This document shows, in pieces, positions 16,650-24,337 of a stretch of DNA of 64,000 nt. The position numbers were made by a program, and so were the translations under genes. Position 1 is the first letter of the stretch. Every line of letters starts with the position of its first letter. The notes beneath the pieces are model-generated. The model saw only the letters and a list, made by a program, of their open reading frames with translations. It was not told the DNA's origin and ran no database searches. Source of the stretch: Anaerolineales bacterium (lineage in GTDB: Bacteria > Chloroflexota > Anaerolineae > Anaerolineales > Villigracilaceae); contig JACZJC010000069.1 in NCBI GenBank assembly GCA_014860745.1, forward strand, positions 1-64,000, in the 5' to 3' direction.

Positions 16650-17486
16650 TTATTGTCTGCCTTCCACCGACATCTTTTTGCTGAACTGCACATCCACGCG
16701 CTGCTGGCGCGAAACGATATCTGCGAGTTCGCCGTTTGAAAGCGCGTTTTGAACTCGGGCATCGCCGTCGAGCAAACGGATGGCGAGCCAGCGCGCATTC
16801 GGAATTCCGGGGGCGATCTGTTCGATCATAGGCACGAGTTCACTCACCGCTTTTTGAAATTCAGGTGTGCCGCTCACGCGCATTGGTTTGATCTCGATTT
16901 TCCCTTCGATTACATCCGCGACCGCGCCAAGCAAAGTATGGATTCCTTCCCCTGTGCGGGCAGTGACCGGAATCGCAGGCACGCCAAGGTCACGGCTCAA
17001 GGAGCGCGTATCCACTTCGAGGCCTTTGCGTCGAGCCTCGTCCATCAGGTTGACGGCGACCACAACATTTTCGGTGATTTCCATTACCTGCATTACGAGA
17101 TTCAAATTTCTTTCCAGTGCGGTGGCGTCGGTCACAACGATGGTGCAGCTTGGCTGACCGAACAAAATAAAATCACGCGCCACTTCTTCATCTTGTGAAG
17201 CGGATAAAAGCGAATAAGTTCCGGGCAGGTCTACCAGCTTGTAGCGGATCTTGTTGAATTCAAATCCGCCTTCCGCGCGGGTGACGGTTTTTCCGGGCCA
17301 GTTGCCTGTGTGCTGCTTGAGCCCGGTCAGGGCGTTGAACAAAGTGGATTTACCCGTGTTCGGGTTTCCCGCGAGCGCAATCACGCGGTCGAAATCTCCA
17401 ACTTTGATTCCCATTTGTTCCAACTGCGTAAAGGCAGGGCAGGTTTCGCAGTGCTCGGTTGGTATGATTGTTTTTGTTTTTGACAT
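16650..17486 (-). CDS. feoB: FeoB G domain plus GDI helices as a separate chain (locus 2)
   Basis: 278 residues. After an HCETCPAF motif comes the G domain: GNPNTGKST P-loop, LKQHTGNWPGKTV, DLPGTYSLLSASQDEE (G3) and NLMDEARRKG (G4). From about 190 the helical GDI region follows (IEQIAPGIPNARWLAIRLLDGD). ATG at 17486 has GGAAAG in front; an alternative ATG at 17501 lacks one. The two N-terminal Cys could bind metal or a thiol partner. It ends one base before the membrane-domain gene. Confidence 0.9.
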   Translation of the reverse strand: MSKTKTIIPTEHCETCPAFTQLEQMGIKVGDFDRVIALAGNPNTGKSTLFNALTGLKQHTGNWPGKTVTRAEGGFEFNKIRYKLVDLPGTYSLLSASQDEEVARDFILFGQPSCTIVVTDATALERNLNLVMQVMEITENVVVAVNLMDEARRKGLEVDTRSLSRDLGVPAIPVTARTGEGIHTLLGAVADVIEGKIEIKPMRVSGTPEFQKAVSELVPMIEQIAPGIPNARWLAIRLLDGDARVQNALSNGELADIVSRQQRVDVQFSKKMSVEGRQ

Positions 17487-17557
17487 TTTTTTTCTTTCCA
17501 TGTTGAAGGTTTCAGGTTGAAAGTTGAACATCTAACCCGCAGCCTGTCACTTGCAAC

Positions 17558-18565
17558 CTAAACCGGCTTCACCCATATTTGAGCGGCCTGGTCTTTTCTC
17601 AAAGCGATCAATGTTCCGCGGATACGATAGGCGCGCGGGTCGCCAAAGAAGTTTTTCAATTCAGGGTAGATCAATGTGCCGGGAGTCAAGCCCAAATCCA
17701 AAAATCTTCGGCGCGTAAAACCCTGCACCGCTTCATCCAGCATCACGATCTCGCCGCGCTGGTCATGCGAAAGCTCAACCAGCGGCACGGCCTCACGCTT
17801 CAGTATCTCGCTTTCGGGCAGTGCGGTTACGTGCACATTCGAAGCCACGGCCGGCGCGAGTTTGTATTCCGTTTCACCGTCACTTAATAAATAACGACTC
17901 TGGGTTTTTTCAAGAATGCGGATGACCTGTCCCAGACGGAGTCCTGCCGCCAGGATTTGTTGATACGCGATGGCAGGTTCATCCTCAAGGTGGACGATTC
18001 GTGCCGGAAGGTCGGCCTGCCACGCCGTAATGGGCATTCCCTCCGCTTTAGGCAAAGTCCCCTCACGCGTGGGAATGGGATCCCCGTGCGGGTCGCGGGT
18101 GGGATGGCCGAGAGCAGCATCAAGGTCGTTAAGCTGCGCGTCAGTTAGTGTATGTTCGCGTCGCTGCGCCTCGCGATGGACTTTTTCCAATGGCATGCGT
18201 GCTTCGTCGGCGAGGAAGCGTTCCCAGAGCCTGTGCGCGCGGACAACATGCAAAGCCCAGCGTTCGCCTTTCGAAGAAAGGTGCAGGTCGTTGCCGCGGG
18301 ATTCGAGTAATTCCTGCGTTTCCATATTTTCGATCAGCTGGGTGGCTCTTGCCAGCGGCAGATCAAGCGTCCCTGCGAGAGAGACGGGTGAAGCGTGCCT
18401 GCCCTGTTGCTCACGGTCAAGCAGGTGTTTGAGTGCATCCTCCACCCGTTCCCGATCCTTGGCCTCGCGATAGGTTTTGAAGATTGCAAGCAACCCGACA
18501 CGCGGGAGGAATAAAGCGATCAGGAGAACGAGCAGAGATATCAGGATCCAATTGAGGGGTGACAT
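17558..18565 (-). CDS. Membrane-anchored DtxR-like regulator fused to two FeoA-like domains
   Basis: 335 residues. One membrane helix at 5-30, then a DtxR-type winged helix (37-100), the dimerisation/metal domain (104-165; HRLWERFLADEA and LGHPTRDPHGDPIP are typical) and two SH3/FeoA-like domains (about 170-255 and 258-335; the last has RRRFLDLGLTPG, the FeoA hallmark). At the metal sites it keeps His111, Glu115, Glu137 and His138 but has Gln134 where DtxR has Cys, and Asp43 where DtxR has Met. A DNA-binding repressor tethered to the membrane is unexpected; it might instead be a FeoA-like partner for the FeoB encoded downstream. Gene order: methyltransferase, this gene, FeoB G chain, FeoB membrane chain. 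Confidence 0.8.
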   Translation of the reverse strand: MSPLNWILISLLVLLIALFLPRVGLLAIFKTYREAKDRERVEDALKHLLDREQQGRHASPVSLAGTLDLPLARATQLIENMETQELLESRGNDLHLSSKGERWALHVVRAHRLWERFLADEARMPLEKVHREAQRREHTLTDAQLNDLDAALGHPTRDPHGDPIPTREGTLPKAEGMPITAWQADLPARIVHLEDEPAIAYQQILAAGLRLGQVIRILEKTQSRYLLSDGETEYKLAPAVASNVHVTALPESEILKREAVPLVELSHDQRGEIVMLDEAVQGFTRRRFLDLGLTPGTLIYPELKNFFGDPRAYRIRGTLIALRKDQAAQIWVKPV

Positions 18566-18576
18566 TTATTTTCTTT

Positions 18577-19188
18577 CTATTCAACTTTTCCCGGCCGGAT
18601 TAATTTGGGCATGAAACGGCCGGTGCGTTTCATGTATTCACGATATTCATCACCGAATTTTTCGATGAGGTTGGTTTCCTCTTGCGGAGTGCGGGCTGCC
18701 ATGGCGATAAAGGTGAGAATGCCCAACGCGGCAATGAACCAGTTATCTGCCATTATGCCAAAGGAGATGAACAGGATGGTTCCAACGGTGTAAAGGGGAT
18801 GACGCACCCAGCGATACGGTCCGCTTGTGGAAAGTTTGTGTTCCCTGCGAGTGGCGCTGGTGGGCGAGATGCCGCTGCCAATACTTCTGAACAGCCAATA
18901 AAGCAAGCCGTCGTTTATGATGGCGATGCCAACTCCAAGCCAGCGGACCCAATCTGGAAGGCCGATCTTTGACCAGCTCATCCATTCAGGGTTGATCAAA
19001 TAAACGAACGGACTAAGCCACAGGATCAAGCCGCCAAATTTGATGATGTTCATCATGACGGAACCATCCACTTTGCGTGAGATTTTCTCCCCTGTGGATC
19101 GATCCGCTTTGAGGCGGTGGTATGAAGAGATGCCCATTGCTGTGAGCAGGATCAGAGCGGCTAAGATACGGAAAATGTTTTCGTTCAC
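18577..19188 (-). CDS. Isoprenylcysteine carboxyl methyltransferase-like membrane protein
   Basis: 203 residues with about five membrane helices and the ICMT/PEMT signature GPYRWVRHPLYTVG...EETNLIEKFGDEYREYMKRTGRF near the C-terminus, which binds S-adenosylmethionine in this family. Bacterial members methylate small lipids or unknown substrates, and many are annotated only by homology. The start is a GTG at 19188 with AGAGG in front. It lies 11 bases before the DtxR-FeoA fusion gene, so it is probably the first gene of the second feo operon. Confidence 0.85.
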   Translation of the reverse strand: MNENIFRILAALILLTAMGISSYHRLKADRSTGEKISRKVDGSVMMNIIKFGGLILWLSPFVYLINPEWMSWSKIGLPDWVRWLGVGIAIINDGLLYWLFRSIGSGISPTSATRREHKLSTSGPYRWVRHPLYTVGTILFISFGIMADNWFIAALGILTFIAMAARTPQEETNLIEKFGDEYREYMKRTGRFMPKLIRPGKVE

Positions 19189-19314
19189 GGTTTACCTCTA
19201 ATTATTTATTTTTGATTTCGATTCGCTTCTCATCGGCACTCGAAACTGCACGGCCGTTGGTATGTTGTCGAATTATTTTCGGGAATATTCTTCCCGTTCG
19301 GTTTATGTATTTCT

Positions 19315-19986
19315 TTATTTTTCGACAAAAATTCGTTTCGTAATGGCAGTGCCCAGGACGATCTTCGATTTTTGCCCTTCCACGTGCAAGGTCAGATTGC
19401 CGTCGAGTTCGGAATAATTTTCGATGATGACCTTTACTTCGGGCAGGACGCCGATCTCGAGCAGGTGACGGAGCAGGGCCGGGTCGTCGTCTGATACCCG
19501 TTTGACGGTGGCAGTTTCATCGGTCCGTAGTGAGGCGAGCGGACATGATTCGTCCATTGGCATGGTTAGATCCGCTGTGGGGATTAATTCGCCATGCGGG
19601 TCTCGTTCGGGATGTCCCAACGCTTCTGCAACGCGGGCTTCAAAATCCTCCGAGATGAAATGCTCGAGCCGGTCAGCCTCCGCATGGACTTCGTCCCACG
19701 AATAGCCGAGAGCTTTGACGAGGTAAAGCTCGAGCAGGCGGTGATGGCGGATCACTTCAAGGGCGGCTTTTTCACCGGCTCGAGTGAGGGTGACGCCTTG
19801 ATGTTTTTTGTAAACAACAAGCGCAGGGCTGACGGAGGCGAGTTTTTGCAGCATGCCGGTGACGGAGGCCGGGGCGATGTTTAAGCGCGCGGCGAGGTCG
19901 TTGGTGCTGGCCGTGTTGCCGTTCTCGTTGAGTTCGTAAATGTGTTTGAGATAATCCTGAATGGATTGGGTGATGATTTCAGACAT
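19315..19986 (-). CDS. DtxR/MntR-family metal-dependent repressor (MntR-like metal site)
   Basis: 223 residues with winged helix, dimerisation domain and SH3-like tail (LLRHLLEIGVLPEVKVIIENYSELDGNLTLHVEG). Metal-site residues resemble MntR more than DtxR: Asp11, His82, Glu86, Asp105, Glu108 and His109, with no Cys. Mn(II) or Fe(II) sensing is therefore plausible. It is the last gene of an operon with the multicopper oxidase and ZIP transporter and probably binds the large inverted repeat at the operon's promoter. AGGAAG precedes the ATG. Confidence 0.9.
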   Translation of the reverse strand: MSEIITQSIQDYLKHIYELNENGNTASTNDLAARLNIAPASVTGMLQKLASVSPALVVYKKHQGVTLTRAGEKAALEVIRHHRLLELYLVKALGYSWDEVHAEADRLEHFISEDFEARVAEALGHPERDPHGELIPTADLTMPMDESCPLASLRTDETATVKRVSDDDPALLRHLLEIGVLPEVKVIIENYSELDGNLTLHVEGQKSKIVLGTAITKRIFVEK

Positions 19987-19994
19987 GGCACTTC

Positions 19995-21185
19995 CTATTT
20001 GATCAATAGCCCGGTGACCCAGAGCATCATCATGCCTGTGAGCACACCGCTGAAGACGACCATTGGCATGGCGCCACCTTCGCGAGCGGTATCCTTTTGA
20101 ATGAGTTTTGCGATTTCATAAATGACTTCGAAGATCGCGCCTGCGCCGATTGCCAGAAATAATACCGCCAGGAAAGGGGAGGGGGTGTAACCTCCGATCC
20201 ATGCGCCGAGGATGGCGGGGCTGCCGCCGACCAGTCCCATGATTGCCAGCCTGCCGATACCGGGTCTATCCCGCAGGACGGGGGCGATGATGCCGAGTCC
20301 TTCGGTGATGTTTTGAATAATGAAGCCGACCACCAGAAAAGTGCCAAGGGACATCTCGCCCACGTTATAAGCGGCGCCAATGGCAAGACCTTCCCCAAGG
20401 TTGTGGAATCCGATGCCCACTGCGATCATGAAAGCGACTGCGAGTCGGCGATCTGTTTCATTGCCTGTAATGGCGGTTTGTCGTTTTGAGATTGCATCAA
20501 GGAGAAGGAACGTAGAGACGGCTCCGATGCCGATCAAACCAATGCCTTGAAATGCGGATGGAACTTTAGCTGCAAACTCCAGGGCTTCGGCGATGGTATC
20601 CAGCCCGAGGAAGACCAGCAGGCCGGCGGTTGCGGCCATGAGGAAGGTCATGGTTCGGCGGCCAAGCTGCCTTAATGCCGGGAACCAGAATATACCGAGA
20701 AAGATTGGGATTACGCCCACGTAAACGCCGATGAGTGTAAATCCCCAAAACGTTTTGCTGGATGGCTGGGGCGTTTCGAAAGCCACTGGGATATCCACAT
20801 TGAAGGCGATAGCGTTGCTTGTAAAAAGCGTAATGCCATAGGCCTCGCCATATGACCAGGGATACTCCACGAGGATGCTTGCTTTACCGAGCCTGGGAAT
20901 GGTTGTATCCGGCGTTACCTCGAAGGGCATGACACCGTCGTTGACGATGACCGATGCGATCGTAAGTTCCTGCGGTCCCGTGTTGCGGACCTGGAGTTCG
21001 ATCATATTTTCTTTGAGATGATAGCGCTCGACGCTTAATCCCTCGACGGGTGCGGCGGATTCGAGATTTAGTCCTCCGCCTGTGGAGAGGAAAAGTGCAA
21101 TCACTCCAGCGAGGAGAATGACTGGGATGAGAAGCAGGCCAAAGGTCCGAAGCGAGAAGCGGTTGTTTGATTTTTGTTCAGTCAT
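19995..21185 (-). CDS. ZIP-family metal transporter with extracytoplasmic N-terminal domain
   Basis: 396 residues. An N-terminal membrane segment (12-32) is followed by a 100-residue beta-rich domain (ENMIELQVRNTGPQELTIASVIVND..., Ig-like) and then a ZIP transporter with about eight helices. The metal-binding helices show HNLGEGLAIG and QNITEGLGI, the HNxxEG/NxxEG pair of ZIP proteins. The extra outer domain is unusual for ZIP. It lies nine bases after the multicopper oxidase gene, so the oxidase and the outer domain may work together in metal uptake or export. Confidence 0.9.
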   Translation of the reverse strand: MTEQKSNNRFSLRTFGLLLIPVILLAGVIALFLSTGGGLNLESAAPVEGLSVERYHLKENMIELQVRNTGPQELTIASVIVNDGVMPFEVTPDTTIPRLGKASILVEYPWSYGEAYGITLFTSNAIAFNVDIPVAFETPQPSSKTFWGFTLIGVYVGVIPIFLGIFWFPALRQLGRRTMTFLMAATAGLLVFLGLDTIAEALEFAAKVPSAFQGIGLIGIGAVSTFLLLDAISKRQTAITGNETDRRLAVAFMIAVGIGFHNLGEGLAIGAAYNVGEMSLGTFLVVGFIIQNITEGLGIIAPVLRDRPGIGRLAIMGLVGGSPAILGAWIGGYTPSPFLAVLFLAIGAGAIFEVIYEIAKLIQKDTAREGGAMPMVVFSGVLTGMMMLWVTGLLIK

Positions 21186-21194
21186 GATGCACCT

Positions 21195-22250
21195 TTAAGG
21201 CAGAACTTCAAACATGCCCATCCAACCGAGTTCCGCAAATTCGGTCACATGTGCATGGAACATATACATGCCGGGATATTTGTACGTGAATTCGAGAATG
21301 CCGCGCTGCGCCTGTCCCTGGATGACGGTATCGGTAAACTCCGCGGGTGTAAGGCTTGTGCCGGTGGGATAATAATTGAAGAAATTGGCATGCAGGTGGA
21401 AGGAATTCAACAAATCGAATTCGAGGATGTTTACGAGATACACCCGAATCTTTTCACCAACCTTGATTTGGATGGGATGATTCTGGTAATGGAACGGAAT
21501 TCCGTTTACGGCGTAAAAATCATTTACGTCGTCAAAGTCGATGTCGACACCATGCATCACCATCACCATTTCGCGGTCTACAGGCGGTCGGCCTTCCTTT
21601 GGGTCGATGATGAAGGCGCCATAAAGTCCCTTTGCGATATGACGCGCAAGCGGGAACGAATGACAATGATATAAGTGGAGGCCAAAGGGATCTGCATCGA
21701 ATTCGTAAGTGAAGGTTTCGCCGGGTAAAATGTTGCCGCCCGGTCCGGTGCCCGGCACGCCATCCATTTCGGAAGGGTGGAAGCCGTGGAAGTGCATGGT
21801 GTGCGGATGGTCGCTGCCATTGTTGAAGTGGATGCGAATGCGGTCGCCTTCGGTACAGCGGAAGGTTGGTCCGGGGATCCTGCCGTTGTACGTCCATGCT
21901 GGGAATTGTATGCCGGGAACGATTTCGATGCTTTTGTTCAATGCAATAACGTTGTACTCTCTTAAGGTTTGTCCATTGGGCAGCCTGGATACCTTTCCGT
22001 AATCGAAATCTGTAAGGAGGTTGGTTGGGTCGAAGCCGTTCCTGTCATGATCTACCTCGCCGACAGTACCGGGCAAATTTCCGTCATGGCCGCCATGGGG
22101 AGGGGTCGGGGTTAAATTCGCACTGTGATTGTGCGTTAATGGATGGGCATCGCTGTGATTCGCCTGGGCGATGGCCGCTACTCCAGTGGTGCCGAGTAAC
22201 GCCAATCCACCGGCTTTGAGAAAATCTCTTCGTGAAAATCCAGTTTTCAT
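21195..22250 (-). CDS. Two-domain multicopper oxidase, Tat-exported
   Basis: 351 residues. The N-terminus has a twin-arginine signal (FSRRDFLKAGGLALLG). Two cupredoxin domains follow. Four HxH motifs for the trinuclear copper site are seen: HFH (in HTMHFHG), HCH, HLH and HAH. The type-1 site appears only in domain 1: the Cys of HCH, a His eight residues later and a Leu five further, so the axial ligand is Leu. That makes it a type-C-like two-domain oxidase related to laccases and nitrite reductases. A role as ferroxidase or Mn/Cu oxidase outside the membrane fits the ZIP and DtxR neighbours. GGAG precedes the ATG. Confidence 0.92.
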   Translation of the reverse strand: MKTGFSRRDFLKAGGLALLGTTGVAAIAQANHSDAHPLTHNHSANLTPTPPHGGHDGNLPGTVGEVDHDRNGFDPTNLLTDFDYGKVSRLPNGQTLREYNVIALNKSIEIVPGIQFPAWTYNGRIPGPTFRCTEGDRIRIHFNNGSDHPHTMHFHGFHPSEMDGVPGTGPGGNILPGETFTYEFDADPFGLHLYHCHSFPLARHIAKGLYGAFIIDPKEGRPPVDREMVMVMHGVDIDFDDVNDFYAVNGIPFHYQNHPIQIKVGEKIRVYLVNILEFDLLNSFHLHANFFNYYPTGTSLTPAEFTDTVIQGQAQRGILEFTYKYPGMYMFHAHVTEFAELGWMGMFEVLP

Positions 22251-22291
22251 ACTAATACTCCATTTACCTATAAAGGATTGTGATTAATACA

Positions 22292-22975
22292 TTAATTCCA
22301 GAGAGTGAAAGTGGTGCATAAGAAAAAGATGAAATAAGCGATATTAAATCCTGCACCTTCTGTCGCATCGCGGACAAATTGCGGAAGCACCCGCTTGACC
22401 AGCATCCATGCAATTGTGAGTGTAACGGGGTTTACCGCTGCCATCCATAGGGGGAAGTGGGTGGCTCCCGTGCCAACCATGGCTGAAAACAAAATGGAAG
22501 CGATGATGGCCAGAATAAGCAGCGGAGCGTAGGTTACGATCAGCAGTTTGCGATGACGTGTGATCATATCCGCAATAACATGCTGCGAGTCTTCGTTGAC
22601 CGAGTTCAGCGCTTTGACGTATTCACCCATATAGAAAAAGGTTCCATGTACGAATGCGCCAATAACTCCAGCGGTGGCGAATAAAATCCCAGTCATTAGG
22701 CGAAGGGTTTCATTTGCCCCGGCGAGTCCCTGATAAATCTGCCAAAACCCAGCCAGAATCAAAGGTGTGGAAAAAACCCCCAGCAATGCGCCCCACATCA
22801 TTTTTTCCGAGGGTAAGATAACCATTTTTTCGGCATCTGAAAGTAATTTTTGAAACGGTTTGAGTTTGGGGTAATCGTCGATTTTGATTTTCCCTGCCAG
22901 CAAAAGCACATCGCCAATGGCATATAAGATTGCGCCAATTATGGCAAGAAAACCAGTAAGTTGAATTGCGCTCAT
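22292..22975 (-). CDS. Polytopic membrane protein of unknown function, first gene of the oxidase-ZIP-DtxR operon
   Basis: 227 residues with about six hydrophobic segments (near 5-25, 60-80, 95-115, 145-170, 178-195, 205-225). No catalytic motif stands out; FVHGTFFYMGEY in a loop or helix is a possible ligand region. I cannot name the family with confidence. It is transcribed from the metal-controlled promoter at 23014-23042 and is 41 bases upstream of the multicopper oxidase. Confidence 0.75.
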   Translation of the reverse strand: MSAIQLTGFLAIIGAILYAIGDVLLLAGKIKIDDYPKLKPFQKLLSDAEKMVILPSEKMMWGALLGVFSTPLILAGFWQIYQGLAGANETLRLMTGILFATAGVIGAFVHGTFFYMGEYVKALNSVNEDSQHVIADMITRHRKLLIVTYAPLLILAIIASILFSAMVGTGATHFPLWMAAVNPVTLTIAWMLVKRVLPQFVRDATEGAGFNIAYFIFFLCTTFTLWN

Positions 22976-22991
22976 GTTGTAGTTCTTTCTT

Positions 22992-23034
22992 TAATTTAGT
23001 CTAACCTAAATGTATTTTAGGTTAGACTAAATTA
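22992..23034. promoter_or_regulatory. Large DtxR-type operator: two box-like halves in inverted order
   Basis: Perfect 19-base arms (22992-23010 and 23016-23034) flank a 5-base centre. Each arm carries half of the known DtxR/IdeR consensus TTAGGTTAGSCTAACCTAA; 22991-23009 matches it at all but two positions apart from the centre. The element covers the -10 and most of the spacer of the minus-strand promoter. Confidence 0.88.
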
Positions 23035-23042
23035 TTTGTCAA
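23014..23042 (-). promoter_or_regulatory. Promoter of the oxidase-ZIP-DtxR operon
   Basis: TTGACA (23042-23037), 17-base spacer and TAAAAT (23019-23014) on the minus strand: a near-consensus sigma70 promoter lying inside the DtxR-type inverted repeat, so repressor binding should block polymerase. Confidence 0.85.
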
Positions 23043-23051
23043 GTATTGGGC

Positions 23052-23080
23052 TTGACTTTTGGTGGGCGGGTCTGTACAAT
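23052..23080 (+). promoter_or_regulatory. Promoter of the ROK/sugar operon
   Basis: TTGACT (23052-23057), 17-base spacer and TACAAT (23075-23080). Transcription would start near 23087, about 100 bases before the ROK regulator's ATG. It is back to back with the metal-controlled promoter. Confidence 0.75.
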
Positions 23081-23188
23081 AAGTTTGTTAGTCTAGTGAA
23101 TTTACAAAGTAAGTTTTTGTTGAGGTTTCTGTTCTTTGCGTATAGGCAATAGTTGAAAATTCTATGTTCTCGAGGATTTGCCATAGCC

Positions 23189-24337
23189 ATGAAAAAAGCC
23201 ACTCACCAGCAAACGAAACAGCACAACCGTGACCTCGTACTGCGGACCATCTTTGCCAACGAGTCGATTAGCCGGGCGGAAGTGGCGCGGGTGACCCACC
23301 TGACGCGCACAACGGTTTCGGATGTGGTCAACAGTCTGCTTACCGAAGGGCTGGTGGAGGAAGTCGGCAGGGGCGAGTCGATTGGCGGCAAATCGCCGAT
23401 TTTGCTGAGCATTGTCGCCGACTCGCGCTATTTGATCGGATTAAATCTCGCACAGGATAAATTTACTGGCGCGATTGTGAATTTACGCGGGGAGATCAAA
23501 GAGATGGTGGAATCGCCCGTCCATGACGACAATGGCGAGAACGCCCTGAACCTCGTGTACCAGATGCTCGACCAGTTGATGAAGAAAAAGATCAAGCCGA
23601 TTGTTGGGATTGGTGTCGGCACCCCAGGCTTGGTTAACACCCGCGAAGGCGTGGTGGTCAACGCGGTCAATCTAGAGTGGCAGAACCTGCCTCTCAGTCA
23701 ATTACTCGAAAAGAAATATAAACTCCCCGTGTTGGTATTGAACGACAGCCAGGCAGCTGCAATCGGTGAGTATGTGTATGGCGGGGAACATGCGCCTGAT
23801 AAAAACCTGGTTGTTGTCAACGTCATTCATGGTATCGGCGCGGGGATTCTGATCAACGGACGTTTATTCCAGGGTGATGGCGGCGGCGCGGGCGAGATCG
23901 GCCATGTGGTCGTACAGGAAAATGGTGAACTTTGCCGGTGCGGCAAACGTGGTTGTTTGGAAACCATTTCCAGCGCGCGTGCGGTTGTTCAACAATTGAA
24001 CATGGATTCGCTTGAAGATGTCATCTCGTCTTTTCAGTCGGGGAATCCCAGGGCAAAGGATGTAGTTGGAAAAGCTGGTCATTATCTTGGCGCTTCGCTT
24101 GCAAATTTGATCGGCACGCTCAATATTCAAAAGATCGTTCTAACCGGTGATATGACCCGTTTTGGCGATGCGTGGTTGAAGGTTGTCGACGCATCCATGC
24201 AGACAGGCACACTGACCCGCATTGCAGAAGGCACGAAGCTTGAGATCGGCAAACTCGATTATCGTGCCTGTATCCTCGGCGCATCAGCATTTTTATTGCT
24301 CGATGATTATTCCCTTTTGTTCAACGAGGAAAATTAA
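23189..24337 (+). CDS. ROK-family transcriptional regulator (NagC/XylR type)
   Basis: 382 residues: an N-terminal winged helix (about 10-75; ISRAEVARVTHLTRTTVSDVVNSLLTEGLVEE) and a ROK sugar-kinase-like domain. The ROK part has GVGTPGLVNTREG, NDSQAAAIGEY and the zinc motif CRCGKRGCLE. Such proteins sense a sugar or sugar phosphate and control neighbouring uptake and catabolic genes. ATG at 23189 is chosen over a TTG at 23153 because CGAGGA lies upstream and the start fits the family. It is the first gene of the sugar operon; its stop overlaps the next ATG. Confidence 0.92.
   Translation: MKKATHQQTKQHNRDLVLRTIFANESISRAEVARVTHLTRTTVSDVVNSLLTEGLVEEVGRGESIGGKSPILLSIVADSRYLIGLNLAQDKFTGAIVNLRGEIKEMVESPVHDDNGENALNLVYQMLDQLMKKKIKPIVGIGVGTPGLVNTREGVVVNAVNLEWQNLPLSQLLEKKYKLPVLVLNDSQAAAIGEYVYGGEHAPDKNLVVVNVIHGIGAGILINGRLFQGDGGGAGEIGHVVVQENGELCRCGKRGCLETISSARAVVQQLNMDSLEDVISSFQSGNPRAKDVVGKAGHYLGASLANLIGTLNIQKIVLTGDMTRFGDAWLKVVDASMQTGTLTRIAEGTKLEIGKLDYRACILGASAFLLLDDYSLLFNEEN

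Noticed and set aside
16649-16798. N-terminal extension of the second FeoB membrane chain
   Set aside because: The residues are Ser/Arg/Cys-rich and read the FeoB G-domain gene in another frame; the ATG at 16648 fits the gene junction.
19270-19300. CGGGAA...TTCCCG hairpin after the MntR-like gene as terminator
   Set aside because: No T run follows on the minus strand, so it was not called.
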